DNA from: an uncultured Bacteroidia bacterium
GTDB lineage: Bacteria > Bacteroidota > Bacteroidia > Bacteroidales > Prolixibacteraceae
Assembly (NCBI GenBank): GCA_903904515.1
Contig: CAIVCR010000039.1
Span: forward strand, 1-35,213
Length of the DNA stretch: 35,213 bases
Direction: 5' to 3'
Each line of letters starts with the position of its first letter. Position 1 is the stretch's first letter. Of the stretch, positions 7,939 to 17,243 are shown in pieces. Below the pieces are notes generated by a model. That model worked only from the letters and a program-made list of their open reading frames with translations. It searched no databases and was not told the origin of the DNA. The position numbers and the translations under genes were made by a program.

Positions 7939-9171
7939 TTACGGATGAAACAGATATTGGACGATCTCTTGTGAAGCACCCCGATTTCTGTTTACATAGC
8001 TGCGGGCAATATTTGAAGCGGTAAGGAGCTTATCGGGATTTAACCGAAAATTCTCAAGCTCGGCCTCAAGCTCAACACTATCATTAATGCAACAGGCGGC
8101 TCCGAGGCTAAGCATATCAAAGGCCTCCTGGAATTTATGGTAATCGGGGCCAAAGAGCACCGGTAAACCAAACACTGCAGGTTCAAGAATACTGTGAATA
8201 CCTGAATTAAAACCCCCGCCAACATAAGCCAGCATTCCGTAGCGGTAAATTGAATTAAGATATCCATAGCCATCGGCAATCAGGATATCAACCTTTGATA
8301 ATGACTCCTGTGAGGCGGTAGAATAGAGTGCATACGGCTTTTCCAGGGCATTACAAATCCGTTCGAGTGTCTGGGGAGTCACTTCATGAGGTGCAATTAC
8401 GAATTTTAAACCCGCAGGACTCTTATTGACATAAGGGATAAAGAGATCTTCATCCTCTTTCCAGGTGCTCCCGGCAATAATCGCCTTCTGACCATCACAA
8501 AAAAATTCGAGTTTTTCAAGTCTGGGAGCAGCATCCGCTATTTGACCGACGCGGTCAAGCCGGGTATCCCCCGATATCGATACATTTTTAAATCCGTATT
8601 GATGAAGAATATCAAATGACTCCCTGTTTTGAACAAAGATGTGCTCATAGGAGGCAATAGCTTTAAGATACCACTTCCCCCAAGGCTTAAAAAAAATCTG
8701 TGATGGACGGAAAAGCGCAGAAAAAATATAGGTCGGTATCCCCTCCTCCTTCAACTGAGTTAAAAAATTATACCAAAACTCGTATTTTATAAAAAATACC
8801 TTGGCAGGCCGGACAATATCAATAAACTCAATCGCATTTTTCCGTGTGTCAAGAGGGAGGTAAAAGACATAATCGGCATAGGGGTAGTTTTTTCTCAATT
8901 CATAACCCGATGGAGAGAAAAACGTGAGGAGGATTTTATATTCGGGCCAGTGGCTTCTAATCGATTCTATAACCGGCCGGCCTTGCTCAAATTCTCCCAA
9001 TGAAGAGGCATGAAACCACAAAATAGGTTCACCGGGCTTTATCGTTTCGCGCAACCGCTTGAAGATATCTTTTCGACCTTCAAGCCATTTCCGGGCTTTT
9101 TCGTTTCTTACCGAAACGACCCTAACCAACAGGTAATATCCGAATATTCCTAAGTTATAAAGCCACCTCAT
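7939..9171 (-). CDS. waaA: 3-deoxy-D-manno-octulosonic acid (Kdo) transferase
   Basis: A 410-aa inner-membrane glycosyltransferase (GT30 type) that adds Kdo from CMP-Kdo to the lipid A precursor. It has an N-terminal hydrophobic anchor (YNLGIFGYYLLVRVV, about 5-19). The block FHASSLGEFEQGRPVIE contains the Glu expected to be catalytic. Other family features are LTFFSPSGYE, YLPLDT, IKYEFWYNFL, SGDTRLDRV, AGSTWKEDE, APHEV and YVGGGFNSGIHSILEPAVFGLPVLFGP. Upstream, TACCTTTG at 9192-9199 (minus strand) is a plausible -7 box, so it may have its own promoter even though it is only 61 bases after rnhA. It shows the organism makes a Gram-negative outer membrane. Confidence 0.95.
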   Translation of the reverse strand: MRWLYNLGIFGYYLLVRVVSVRNEKARKWLEGRKDIFKRLRETIKPGEPILWFHASSLGEFEQGRPVIESIRSHWPEYKILLTFFSPSGYELRKNYPYADYVFYLPLDTRKNAIEFIDIVRPAKVFFIKYEFWYNFLTQLKEEGIPTYIFSALFRPSQIFFKPWGKWYLKAIASYEHIFVQNRESFDILHQYGFKNVSISGDTRLDRVGQIADAAPRLEKLEFFCDGQKAIIAGSTWKEDEDLFIPYVNKSPAGLKFVIAPHEVTPQTLERICNALEKPYALYSTASQESLSKVDILIADGYGYLNSIYRYGMLAYVGGGFNSGIHSILEPAVFGLPVLFGPDYHKFQEAFDMLSLGAACCINDSVELEAELENFRLNPDKLLTASNIARSYVNRNRGASQEIVQYLFHP

Positions 9172-9232
9172 TTTTTATCGATTTTGCCTGACAAAGGTAT
9201 TTCATTTCATGAAATAAATAAAACTCAGCACA

Positions 9233-9709
9233 TTAATATTTATCAGGCTGATATCCTGAATCTTCCGGCAAACCTGGTAAAAAAGAAGCGGCAACTGCCA
9301 ATTGATCACATCGTTCATTTTCCGGAATACTGGCATGACCCTTAACCCAGATAAATTTCACATTATGCCTTTTATAAACTTCTAAAAACCTTATCCACAG
9401 GTCGCTGTTTTTCTTCCCCTTAAATCTGATCTTTACCCAATTAAAAAGCCATCCCTTGGTCACTGAATCTGCAACATATTTTGAGTCAGTATAGATCGTA
9501 ACCTGGCATGGATTCACCTTGAGTGCCTCCAGACCTGCAATGGCTGCCATCAACTCCATCCGGTTATTTGTTGTTAATCGGTAACCCTCAGAGAGCTCCT
9601 TGCGATGAGAACCCGACAATAGGACAACACCATAACCACCAGGACCCGGATTTCCTCTGGCAGCCCCATCTGTATAGATAACAATTTCGGGAATCTCCTG
9701 TTGCCCCAT
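9233..9709 (-). CDS. rnhA: Ribonuclease HI
   Basis: A 158-aa cytoplasmic RNase H type 1 that degrades RNA in RNA-DNA hybrids. The four acidic catalytic residues are all recognisable: Asp in IYTDGAARGNPGPGG, Glu in NNRMELMA, Asp in IYTDSKYV and Asp in NERCDQLA. The handle region WVKIRFKGKKNSDLW and the VKGHAS histidine loop are present. The length matches the stand-alone bacterial enzyme, without an N-terminal hybrid-binding domain. It lies 33 bases after the S46 peptidase gene on the same strand. Confidence 0.95.
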   Translation of the reverse strand: MGQQEIPEIVIYTDGAARGNPGPGGYGVVLLSGSHRKELSEGYRLTTNNRMELMAAIAGLEALKVNPCQVTIYTDSKYVADSVTKGWLFNWVKIRFKGKKNSDLWIRFLEVYKRHNVKFIWVKGHASIPENERCDQLAVAASFLPGLPEDSGYQPDKY

Positions 9710-9742
9710 AATTTTGCGGAAAATTTCAATTCACGTATCCGA

Positions 9743-11893
9743 CTATCGGATTAGTTTCATCTCATTCACCAAATGGCCTGCCCCGGAAAACTTATCGATA
9801 GTCCATAAGACAAACCGGATATCCACATTAATACATTTCTGTAATTCAGGTTCGAAGGCAATATCGCCACTCATGGCTTCCCAATTCCCATCGAAGGCAA
9901 TCCCAACGAGTTCTCCGTTTCCATTGATTACGGGGCTTCCTGAATTTCCACCGGTAATATCGTTGTTCGAGGTGAAACAGGTGTGTAATGAGCCATCCTT
10001 ATCGGCATAGGGCCCAAAATCTTTGGTGTGGTTCATATCAACAAGTTTTTGAGGAAAATCGAAGTCTACATCTCCAAGAATCCCTTTCTCCTCGTAACCC
10101 TTCAGCGTAGTGAAATAATTGTAATAAGCCGCATCATGAGGGACATAACCGTCAACAATACCGTAAGTGAGCCTCATCGTTGAATTGGCATCCGGATAAA
10201 CAGATTTATCCTTGTTCATCTCATTCAGTCCTGCAACAAACAACCGTCTGGCTTTATCCAGCCTCGCTGTAGTTTTACTTAAATCGTGCGAAATGGTACT
10301 CATCGTCTCAAACATAGAGCGCATCGCCACAAATGCCATATCCTTTTGCAGAACTCTGGCACTTGGATTCTTCAAAAATGATTCCAGTTTCGCCTGATCT
10401 GCAAAGACCGTTTTGGCAAATAATTTTTTCGAATAAGCATCAAAATCACCCTTAAACTTTGATTCAATTTCGCCAAAAAATCCGGGGATATATTTGGGAA
10501 TGACTTTCTGTGAGTACATTTTCAGTAATGCACCCACGATCTTTTGATCGGTGCCAGCATCATAATCCTTAAAGTATTCATCCAGAGAGCTTCTCATTTC
10601 GGATGCCGCAGCACTAATTTTGTCTTTATCAGTCCCTTTTAAAGCTTCGTTAAGTGAAGATGCCTTAGCCGCAAACGAAAAGATTTCAGCCCCTCTTAGT
10701 AAGGCTTCACGTGCATATTCCAGGGCAATCTTTTCATCCCTGCTTTTAAATGCCTCATTTATTGAGTCAAGTGCATGACCATATTTGGCATTTCGTTCCG
10801 GATTTTCGTTTACCCATTTGATGAAATCATTTTCAATGGCTTGCTTTTTAGCAATTACATTGAGAGCATCGAGCCCCTTATTTTGTCCGATTGAATATTT
10901 ATAATAGTTAGAGCTACGCGCAAATTTTGAAGCATATTGAATTCGTGCCTTCTGACTGGTAGCCATAAAATCTCTGATAATGCTCAGCTTAGCCTCTCTG
11001 GAGGTAATTCGCACCTCATTTACAACCTCCATGGTATATTTTACCTCATTGGAACTCCTGTAACGTGTAGTTGTCCCGGGGTAACCCATCACCATGGTAA
11101 AATCATTCTTTTCAATCCCCTTAATCGAGATCGGCAAAAAGTGTTTCGGGTGATAAGGAACATTTTCTTTGGACTATTCAGCAGGTTTGCCATCAGGGGC
11201 ACAATAAACCCTGAACATCGAAAAATCTCCGGTATGACGGGGCCACATCCAGTTATCGGCCTCGCCCCCAAATTTTCCGATTGACTGCGGGGGTGTACCA
11301 ACCAGGCGGATATCTTTAAATGTCTGTGAAACAAAGAGAAAGTACCTGTTAGATTCAAAAAGACTTCTTACGCGTACTTCGTAACCGTTTTCTCCTTTTG
11401 CCTCCTTTTCTATTTTTGCAGCAGCTTCATGCACTTTTGATGAACGGGTCATATCATCCATATCATCAGTTACATTTTTCAATACCTGATCGGTTACATC
11501 TTCCATGGAAATAAGAAAAGTTACCGTTTTGCCAGGGTTTGAAAGCTCATCTTCGCGTTTCATGGCCCAGAAACCATCTCTGAGATAATCATGATCAACC
11601 GAGCTATGTGCTTGTATTTCACCAAATCCGCAATGATGATTGGTCAGCAGTAATCCGTCGGCTGAAACGATTTCGGCAGTACACGAACCCCTGTCAAGCG
11701 CAACTACCGCATCCTTGAGACTCGAATTATTGATACTGTAAATCTGTTCCGCGGTAAGCTTACATCCTAATGAAGTCATCTTTTGGATGTTCAACTTTCC
11801 AACGAGTGAAGGAAGCCACATCCCTTCATCGGCTTTAACATTAAGGCTTACAAAAAGTACACCAGCAAGAAGTGCTAAGAAACTGTTTTTCAT
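9743..11893 (-). pseudogene. S46 dipeptidyl-peptidase (DPP7-like) interrupted by one in-frame TAG
   Basis: Full length would be about 716 codons, normal for periplasmic S46 dipeptidyl-peptidases that clip dipeptides from oligopeptides. There is a signal peptide (MKNSFLALLAGVLF, cleavage near VKA-DEG), catalytic His in TNHHCGFG (86-87), Asp223 in HTGDFS and Ser651 in GGNSGSPV. The residue 18 after the Ser is Gly (FDGNWE), the DPP7 state favouring hydrophobic P1; DPP11 has Arg there. Codon 240 (11174-11176) is TAG. The frame is unchanged on both sides: PAE, stop, SKENVPYHPKHFLP continues the family sequence, where a Tyr is usual. One base change therefore splits the gene. The 239-residue product would lack the catalytic Ser. 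A TACATTTG box at 11912-11919 may be its -7 element. Alternatives are a sequencing error or suppression. Confidence 0.85.
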
Positions 11894-11968
11894 CTAATTT
11901 CAAATTTGCGGCAAATGTAGCTTTATTTATAAAACTACATGGTGACAAAACATCATATTAACACTCTT

Positions 11969-12742
11969 TCAGAAAAACTTTTGCATAAATGCAGTTACTT
12001 TCGAAGCTGTAGTAGAATCTCCGGCCAACGCCTTTATAAAAGCACTTCCAATAATAGCTCCATTGGCGTAGTTCGAGGCACGTTCAAAACTCCCCTTATC
12101 CGAGATTCCAAATCCAATTAACCGCTTCGAATTTAGATTCATTCCGGAGATTCGCTCGAAGTAGGAAATTTGTTCGTCATCAACTCCCCCTTTAACACCG
12201 GTAGTCGAAGAGGAAGAGACCATATAAATAAACCCCGTGGAGAGTCTGTCAATTTTCCGGATCCGTTCTTCAGGAGTTTGGGGGGTGATCAAAAAGATAT
12301 TGCTCAACGAATTCCTTTCAAAAATAGCTTTGTATTCCTCTTCATAAACCTCCAGTGGAAGATCCGGAATGATGGTACCATCAATGCCAGTTTCTCTGCA
12401 CTTTTTACAAAAATCTTCGATCCCGTATTGCATTACCGGGTTTAGATATCCCATCAGAATGAGCGGAATGGAAACGCTTTTGCGGATCTCCTTCAACTGT
12501 TCAAATAATAAATGAATGGTCATCCCGTTCCTGAGAGCAATTTCCGAACTTTGCTGGATAACCAGACCGTCAGCCACCGGATCGGAAAAGGGGATTCCGA
12601 TTTCGATCAGATCAGCCCCATTTTTCTCAAGCTCAGAGATAATCGTAACTGTATCTAAAAGGTTGGGATATCCCGCTGTGAAATAAATAGAAATTATATT
12701 TTTATCCTTCCGGTTAAAGAGTGATGTGATGCGATTTTCCAT
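11969..12742 (-). CDS. trpA: Tryptophan synthase alpha chain
   Basis: Last gene of the trp operon; cleaves indole-3-glycerol phosphate to indole, which passes to the beta chain. It has 257 aa from ATG at 12742, the normal size. The family signature LIEIGIPFSDPVADGLVIQQS holds the catalytic Glu and Asp, and TGFIYMVSSSSTTG and GFGISDKGS form the phosphate-binding loops. An upstream TTG at 12775 would add eleven residues without family similarity, so ATG is chosen, leaving 43 bases after trpB. No strong terminator hairpin is evident in the 75 bases before the S46 gene. Confidence 0.97.
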   Translation of the reverse strand: MENRITSLFNRKDKNIISIYFTAGYPNLLDTVTIISELEKNGADLIEIGIPFSDPVADGLVIQQSSEIALRNGMTIHLLFEQLKEIRKSVSIPLILMGYLNPVMQYGIEDFCKKCRETGIDGTIIPDLPLEVYEEEYKAIFERNSLSNIFLITPQTPEERIRKIDRLSTGFIYMVSSSSTTGVKGGVDDEQISYFERISGMNLNSKRLIGFGISDKGSFERASNYANGAIIGSAFIKALAGDSTTASKVTAFMQKFF

Positions 12743-12785
12743 GATAATTATTTTTAAACAAGCCTGTTGGGGCAAATTGATGAAT

Positions 12786-13973
12786 TCATTTAACAGATTG
12801 ATAATACTTCAGGAAGGACTCCATATCCTTATCTCCGCGCCCTGAAACATTCACAACAACAATCTCATCGGGTTTGAAATCGATCATTTCAAGCGCAGCC
12901 AGGGCATGGGCAGATTCGAGCGCCGGGATGATCCCCTCTTTTTGGGAGAGGTATAAGGCCGCCTTTAGCGCCTGCTCATCGGTAGCACTCAGGAAACGGG
13001 CCCTTTTTGTCTCAAAAAGATTGGCGTGCATTGGTCCAATTCCGGGATAATCAAGACCTGCAGAAATTGAATAAGGCTCAGTGACCTGGCCATCCTCAGT
13101 TTGCATCAGCAGACTACGGCTTCCGTGAAGTACACCGGGACGACCAAGTTGTGTCGTTGCTGCCGACTCCCCTGAGTCAACCCCCAATCCGGCCGCCTCA
13201 ACAGCAATCAGTTGAACCTCGGGATTATCCAGAAAATGGTAAAAAGCACCCGCGGCATTACTTCCACCTCCTACGCAGGCAATCACATAATCGGGAGTTT
13301 CACGTCCGGTCTTCCGCTTAAGTTGCACCCTGATCTCTTCACTTATTACAGACTGGAACCTCGCTACCATATCAGGATAGGGGTGAGGACCAACTACAGA
13401 ACCGATAATGTAATGGGTATCGACAGGATTATTGATCCAGTCGCGGATCGCCTCATTGGTAGCATCTTTAAGCGTTTTGCTTCCACTCTGAACTGGCCGG
13501 ACCTCAGCTCCCAGCATCTTCATCTTCTCCACATTGGGCGACTGGCGGGCCACATCAACCGCACCCATATACACAATACACTCCAGACCCTCCCTGGCAC
13601 AGACGGTTGCAGTAGCCACACCATGCTGGCCAGCTCCGGTCTCTGCAATTATCCGTGTTTTTCCCAATCTTTTGGCCAGCAGAATCTGGCCGATTGTATT
13701 GTTGATTTTATGAGAACCGGTGTGATTCAGGTCTTCCCGTTTAAGATAGATATGGGTGTTATAATGTTCGGATAACCGGTCAGAATAATAGAGCGGTGAA
13801 GGCCTTCCGGCATAGTCTTCAAGCAGCTGTTTGAATTCCTGCTTGAATGAATCACTTTCGATAATTTCCAGATAACAGTTCTGCAACTGATTGATATTCT
13901 GATACATCATTTCAGGAATAAATGCTCCCCCAAATGTGCCATAATAACCTTTATTGTCTGATTGATAACTCAT
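12786..13973 (-). CDS. trpB: Tryptophan synthase beta chain
   Basis: PLP enzyme (395 aa) joining indole and serine to make tryptophan. Recognised by [10 protein letters not shown] near the start, RPSPLYY, the PLP lysine block [23 protein letters not shown], the phosphate-binding [10 protein letters not shown], and [11 protein letters not shown]. Position is unusual for the phylum as I know it: in Bacteroides trpB comes first in the operon, whereas here it is sixth, between trpF and trpA. It is separated from trpF by 166 bases that contain a GCCT-rich repeat, and could have a secondary promoter there, though I see none with confidence. Confidence 0.97.
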   Translation of the reverse strand: MSYQSDNKGYYGTFGGAFIPEMMYQNINQLQNCYLEIIESDSFKQEFKQLLEDYAGRPSPLYYSDRLSEHYNTHIYLKREDLNHTGSHKINNTIGQILLAKRLGKTRIIAETGAGQHGVATATVCAREGLECIVYMGAVDVARQSPNVEKMKMLGAEVRPVQSGSKTLKDATNEAIRDWINNPVDTHYIIGSVVGPHPYPDMVARFQSVISEEIRVQLKRKTGRETPDYVIACVGGGSNAAGAFYHFLDNPEVQLIAVEAAGLGVDSGESAATTQLGRPGVLHGSRSLLMQTEDGQVTEPYSISAGLDYPGIGPMHANLFETKRARFLSATDEQALKAALYLSQKEGIIPALESAHALAALEMIDFKPDEIVVVNVSGRGDKDMESFLKYYQSVK

Positions 13974-14093
13974 TATATTGTTTTTTTTTAATTTATATTT
14001 TGGATCAATTATTTAATGGCTTATGGTCCTCTCCCCCTTTAAAATCTTCTTTAAAATGTCCTTTAAGTGAATAAATAAAATTCTTATAAACAC

Positions 14094-14155
14094 CTACAGC
14101 CTAATAGCCTATAACCCTAAAAGCCTGCAGCCTAATCGCCTACATCCTAACAGCC
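14094..14155. repeat. Degenerate GCCTA-rich short tandem repeat overlapping the trpF 3' end
   Basis: About seven imperfect units of 8-9 bases (AGCCTAATA, GCCTATAAC, GCCTGCAG, CCTAATCG, CCTACATC, CCTAACAG on the + strand). The right end runs into the trpF coding sequence and supplies its last codons (EAVRM and the TAG stop). Such GGCTGTAGG-type arrays look like dispersed intergenic repeats. Confidence 0.65.
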
Positions 14156-14769
14156 TCAATAAATTCTTGTAGTTTCGAAATATCTTTTAAACCCGGTGCT
14201 GTCTCAAATCCGCTGTTTAGGTCAATTGCATACAAATTAGGTATTTTTAAATTTTTAATAGCCTCAATATCTGATGGTTGAATTCCGCCGCTCAGGAAAA
14301 AAGGTTTGCTCCCTTTATATTGACTGAGAATTTCCCAGTTAAATTTTATCCCTGTGCCACCCCGAAGCTCACTTGCCGTATCAAAAAGATAATTATCGCA
14401 ACACGAATCATAAGGTGCAATAGTTTCAAAATTGAAATCAGACGAAATACTAAAAACCTTTATTACAGGTATTTTCAGATCTTTTAGCCGTTGACAATAA
14501 TCAGCAGGTTCTCCGCCATGCAACTGGACAATATCCAGTTTACTGCCAATGAATTTTTCAATCACGCTGTCGATTGGTTCATCCACAAAAACCCCGGTCT
14601 TCTGGACAGATTCCGGAATAAGTTTCAGAATCTCATCCGAAATGCCCGCTCCGATATACCGTTTTGATTTTGGATAAAAGATAAAACCGATATAATCAGG
14701 ATTTAGCTTCACTAACTCCCCGATGTTGGAGAGCTCGCGCATTCCACAGACTTTTATCTTTATGGCCAT
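14140..14769 (-). CDS. trpF: Phosphoribosylanthranilate isomerase
   Basis: A 209-aa TIM-barrel enzyme performing the Amadori rearrangement in tryptophan synthesis. Visible blocks are KVCGMRELSNI with the catalytic Cys, YIGFIFYPKSKRYI, GVFVDE, VQLHGGE, YLFDTASELRGGTGIKFNW, PFFLSGGIQPSDI and IDLNSGFETAPGLKD, which carries the second catalytic Asp. Starts 16 bases after trpC. Its final residues EAVRM are encoded by the start of a repeat array (14094-14155), so the repeat has probably replaced the original last codons without harm to the fold. Confidence 0.96.
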   Translation of the reverse strand: MAIKIKVCGMRELSNIGELVKLNPDYIGFIFYPKSKRYIGAGISDEILKLIPESVQKTGVFVDEPIDSVIEKFIGSKLDIVQLHGGEPADYCQRLKDLKIPVIKVFSISSDFNFETIAPYDSCCDNYLFDTASELRGGTGIKFNWEILSQYKGSKPFFLSGGIQPSDIEAIKNLKIPNLYAIDLNSGFETAPGLKDISKLQEFIEAVRM

Positions 14770-14785
14770 CTGATTCCTGATTATT

Positions 14786-15577
14786 TTAATAGTTTAATGC
14801 TGAGATAAAATTAGCACAAGTAACTGCGGGATTTTCTGTTTTCATAAAATTTTCCCCCATCAGGAATCCATTAAAACCTCGGGTTCGCAAAAAATCTACA
14901 GTTGCAGGATCACTCAGGCCGCTTTCAGAAATTTTAACCGCATCAGCGGGAAGCTGGTCCAATAGGCGCAGCGACCGATCCATATCAACTTTAAAATCCT
15001 TCAGATTACGGTTGTTTATACCGATCATATCCACCTTGTTATCTATTTTCTCAATTTCACTCGCGTCATGCAGTTCAAGTAATACCTCCATTCCAAGCTC
15101 ATGTGCAATCGTTGTAAATCGGGAGATCTCCCCTTTATCCAATACAGCTGCAATCAATAATATGACATCTGCATTCAAAAACCTCGATTCAAATAACTGG
15201 TATTCATCAACCATGAAATCTTTCCGAAGTAACGGGATAAGGGGATTGGCATTCCGGGCAGCAATAAAATCGGCCGTAGAGCCGCCAAAGTAACGAGTGT
15301 CGGTAAGTACGGATAAACCCGAAGCACCTGCATCTGCATACCCTTTGGTAACGATTTTAGGGAGAACCTTATCGTTAATGATCCCTTTGGAAGGGGATCT
15401 TCTTTTAAATTCTGCAATGATGCCACTACTTCCGGGTGTCAGTAATCGTGCAGACAAGGAATTTCGCATCGAATTAAAATCAATCCTGGATTCCAGTTCT
15501 GACCGGGAAATCAACTTTTTTTGTTTTTGAACTTCTTCCCGCCTGTTGTCTACGATGTGGTCCAATATTGTACTCAT
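14786..15577 (-). CDS. trpC: Indole-3-glycerol phosphate synthase
   Basis: A 263-aa TIM-barrel enzyme converting CdRP to indole-3-glycerol phosphate. Motifs are IIAEFKRRSPSKG with the catalytic Lys, LTDTRYFGGS, PLLRKDFMVDEYQ, VLLELHDASE, IGINNRNLKDFKVD, KISESGLS and GFLMGENFMK. It is not fused to trpF, unlike in enteric bacteria. Its ATG overlaps the trpD stop in an ATGA arrangement (15574-15577), implying translational coupling. Confidence 0.97.
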   Translation of the reverse strand: MSTILDHIVDNRREEVQKQKKLISRSELESRIDFNSMRNSLSARLLTPGSSGIIAEFKRRSPSKGIINDKVLPKIVTKGYADAGASGLSVLTDTRYFGGSTADFIAARNANPLIPLLRKDFMVDEYQLFESRFLNADVILLIAAVLDKGEISRFTTIAHELGMEVLLELHDASEIEKIDNKVDMIGINNRNLKDFKVDMDRSLRLLDQLPADAVKISESGLSDPATVDFLRTRGFNGFLMGENFMKTENPAVTCANFISALNY

Positions 15578-16566
15578 TGTCTGTCAATTAGCTTATTGAA
15601 AACTTTAAGTGCCTTTCCTCCGATGAGGGATGATTTTGCCTCCTCGAGGCACTGTTCCATCCCCTTTTCCGGAAAATACGTGGAGATCGCCATAGCCGCA
15701 TTGGCTATAACTACCGAATTTTGGGGTGTCGTTCCCCTCCCATGCAGCACATTTGCAAAAATGGCAGCCGTTCCCTGAACGTCGCCCGTCCCTGCCAGCT
15801 CTTCAGCTTTTACAACCTCCATCCCCAGTGAAGCGGGAGAAATCATCTTATCCGATCTGTTGGTAAGCATTTTAAAATCACCCGTGAGTGAGATCTCGTC
15901 ATACCCGTCAAGACTATGGATAATTGCGTAATTGATATCGCTCTTTTGGTAGAGATAATTATACATGCGGGCCAGCTCGAGGCTATATACACCAACAATC
16001 TGATTTTGTGGTCTGCCCGGATTCACAAGCGGGCCAAGCATATTAAAAAAGGTTTTTAGCCGAAGTGCGCGACGTACGGGGGCCACATTCTTCATCGCCG
16101 GATTGAACAGTGGAGCGTGCAAAAAGGTTATTCCGCATTCATCCAGCTCATTGCGTAAACGTTCATGATTATTCGAGAATTTATAGCCAAGATACTCCAT
16201 AACGTTTGAAGAACCGCAACCGGATGAGGCGGCATAATTGCCATGTTTGGCAACCAAAGCTCCTGCACCGGCAACCACGAAGGCCGACAACGTTGAGATA
16301 TTGAATGTATCTTTGCCATCCCCGCCTGTTCCGCATAAATCGATCGTGTTATAACCCGATAAATCGATAGGGAGGCAAGTCTTTAACAACGCATTACGGA
16401 AACCTGCAAGCTCTTCAATACTGATTGTCCTCATATTGAATACGGTAATAAAAGCTGATATTTCAGCGTCGGAGTGCTTTCCACTGGTAATTTCAGTAAG
16501 AATCTCTTCAGCCTCCTGTATGGTTAACCTTTTAAATTCAAAAAGGTAATTTAGAATCTCTCTCAT
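15574..16566 (-). CDS. trpD: Anthranilate phosphoribosyltransferase
   Basis: A 330-aa enzyme that transfers phosphoribose from PRPP to anthranilate. The PRPP-binding signature LCGTGGDGKDTFNIST is intact, as are KHGNYAASSGCGSSNVMEYLG, HAPLFNPAMKNVAPVRRAL, FNMLGPLVNPGRP and the DEISLTG block. It is free-standing, not fused to trpG. It starts 70 bases after trpG and overlaps trpC by 4 bases. Confidence 0.97.
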   Translation of the reverse strand: MREILNYLFEFKRLTIQEAEEILTEITSGKHSDAEISAFITVFNMRTISIEELAGFRNALLKTCLPIDLSGYNTIDLCGTGGDGKDTFNISTLSAFVVAGAGALVAKHGNYAASSGCGSSNVMEYLGYKFSNNHERLRNELDECGITFLHAPLFNPAMKNVAPVRRALRLKTFFNMLGPLVNPGRPQNQIVGVYSLELARMYNYLYQKSDINYAIIHSLDGYDEISLTGDFKMLTNRSDKMISPASLGMEVVKAEELAGTGDVQGTAAIFANVLHGRGTTPQNSVVIANAAMAISTYFPEKGMEQCLEEAKSSLIGGKALKVFNKLIDRQ

Positions 16567-16636
16567 GGTTTTAAGAATTTGAAATATATGGAAATATGAT
16601 AGAAATTAAGTTGAAATTGGGTAGGAAAAGTGGTTA

Positions 16637-17203
16637 TTAATGTCTCACCCAGTTTTCGAGAATTTTTTCACCAATGGGCGTCAGGATCGATTCGGGATGA
16701 AACTGAACACCCTGGATATCATAATCCCTGTGCTGAAATGACATAATTCTCCCTTCCTGGTCTAAACTTGTAATCTCGAGAACAGCAGGGAGAGATTCCC
16801 TTTCGACGATCCAGGAATGATAACGCCCTGCATCAAAAATTTCCGGCATCTGATCAAAAAGATAAGAGTTGGCAACAACGGTTATTGGCGTTGCAATTCC
16901 GTGCAGGACATCATTCATATTCTGCAAGGTCCCCCCAAAAGACTCCCCGATCGCCTGATGACCCAGACAAACGCCCAACATAGGTTTCTTCCCTGCATAA
17001 TTGCGAATGATTGCAGGCATCGAACCAGCCTCCTCAGGAAGTCCCGGACCGGGTGAAAAAACGATCTTGTCATACAAATCGGGCTCATTTTCAGCCACCT
17101 CATCATTCCGCCTGACATCAACTGTCACCCCGTCAAACTTTTTTAAAGCATGAACCAGATTATAGGTAAATGAATCATAATTGTCTATTACTAATATTTT
17201 CAT
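16637..17203 (-). CDS. trpG: Anthranilate synthase component II (glutamine amidotransferase)
   Basis: A 188-aa class I glutaminase that supplies ammonia to TrpE. It has the nucleophile Cys in LGVCLGHQAIGE and His and Glu in VQFHPESILTP. FSPGPGLPEEAG forms the oxyanion region. A role in folate synthesis (PabA) is possible in principle, since such subunits can be shared, but the operon position points to tryptophan. It lies 40 bases after trpE; a perfect 12-base tandem duplication sits directly before its start codon. Confidence 0.95.
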   Translation of the reverse strand: MKILVIDNYDSFTYNLVHALKKFDGVTVDVRRNDEVAENEPDLYDKIVFSPGPGLPEEAGSMPAIIRNYAGKKPMLGVCLGHQAIGESFGGTLQNMNDVLHGIATPITVVANSYLFDQMPEIFDAGRYHSWIVERESLPAVLEITSLDQEGRIMSFQHRDYDIQGVQFHPESILTPIGEKILENWVRH

Positions 17204-17226
17204 TTTTTGTGTGATTTTTTGTGTGA
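17203..17226. repeat. Perfect 12-base tandem duplication before trpG
   Basis: TTTTTTGTGTGA occurs twice in a row (17203-17214 and 17215-17226, + strand). On the coding strand it places two TCACACAAAAAA units directly before, and just touching, the trpG ATG. The A-rich units may help ribosome loading, and copy-number slippage could tune it. Confidence 0.8.
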
Positions 17227-17243
17227 TTTAAATTCCGATCCCT

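Noticed and set aside
11174..11176. TAG decoded as pyrrolysine or by genetic-code change
   Set aside because: Other genes in the window end normally in TAG and nothing here suggests a special tRNA or recoding element.
9743..11893. Reading the S46 peptidase as two genes or as a frameshift
   Set aside because: Both halves are in the same frame and the residues after the TAG continue the family sequence without gap; the second half has no proper start codon or leader.
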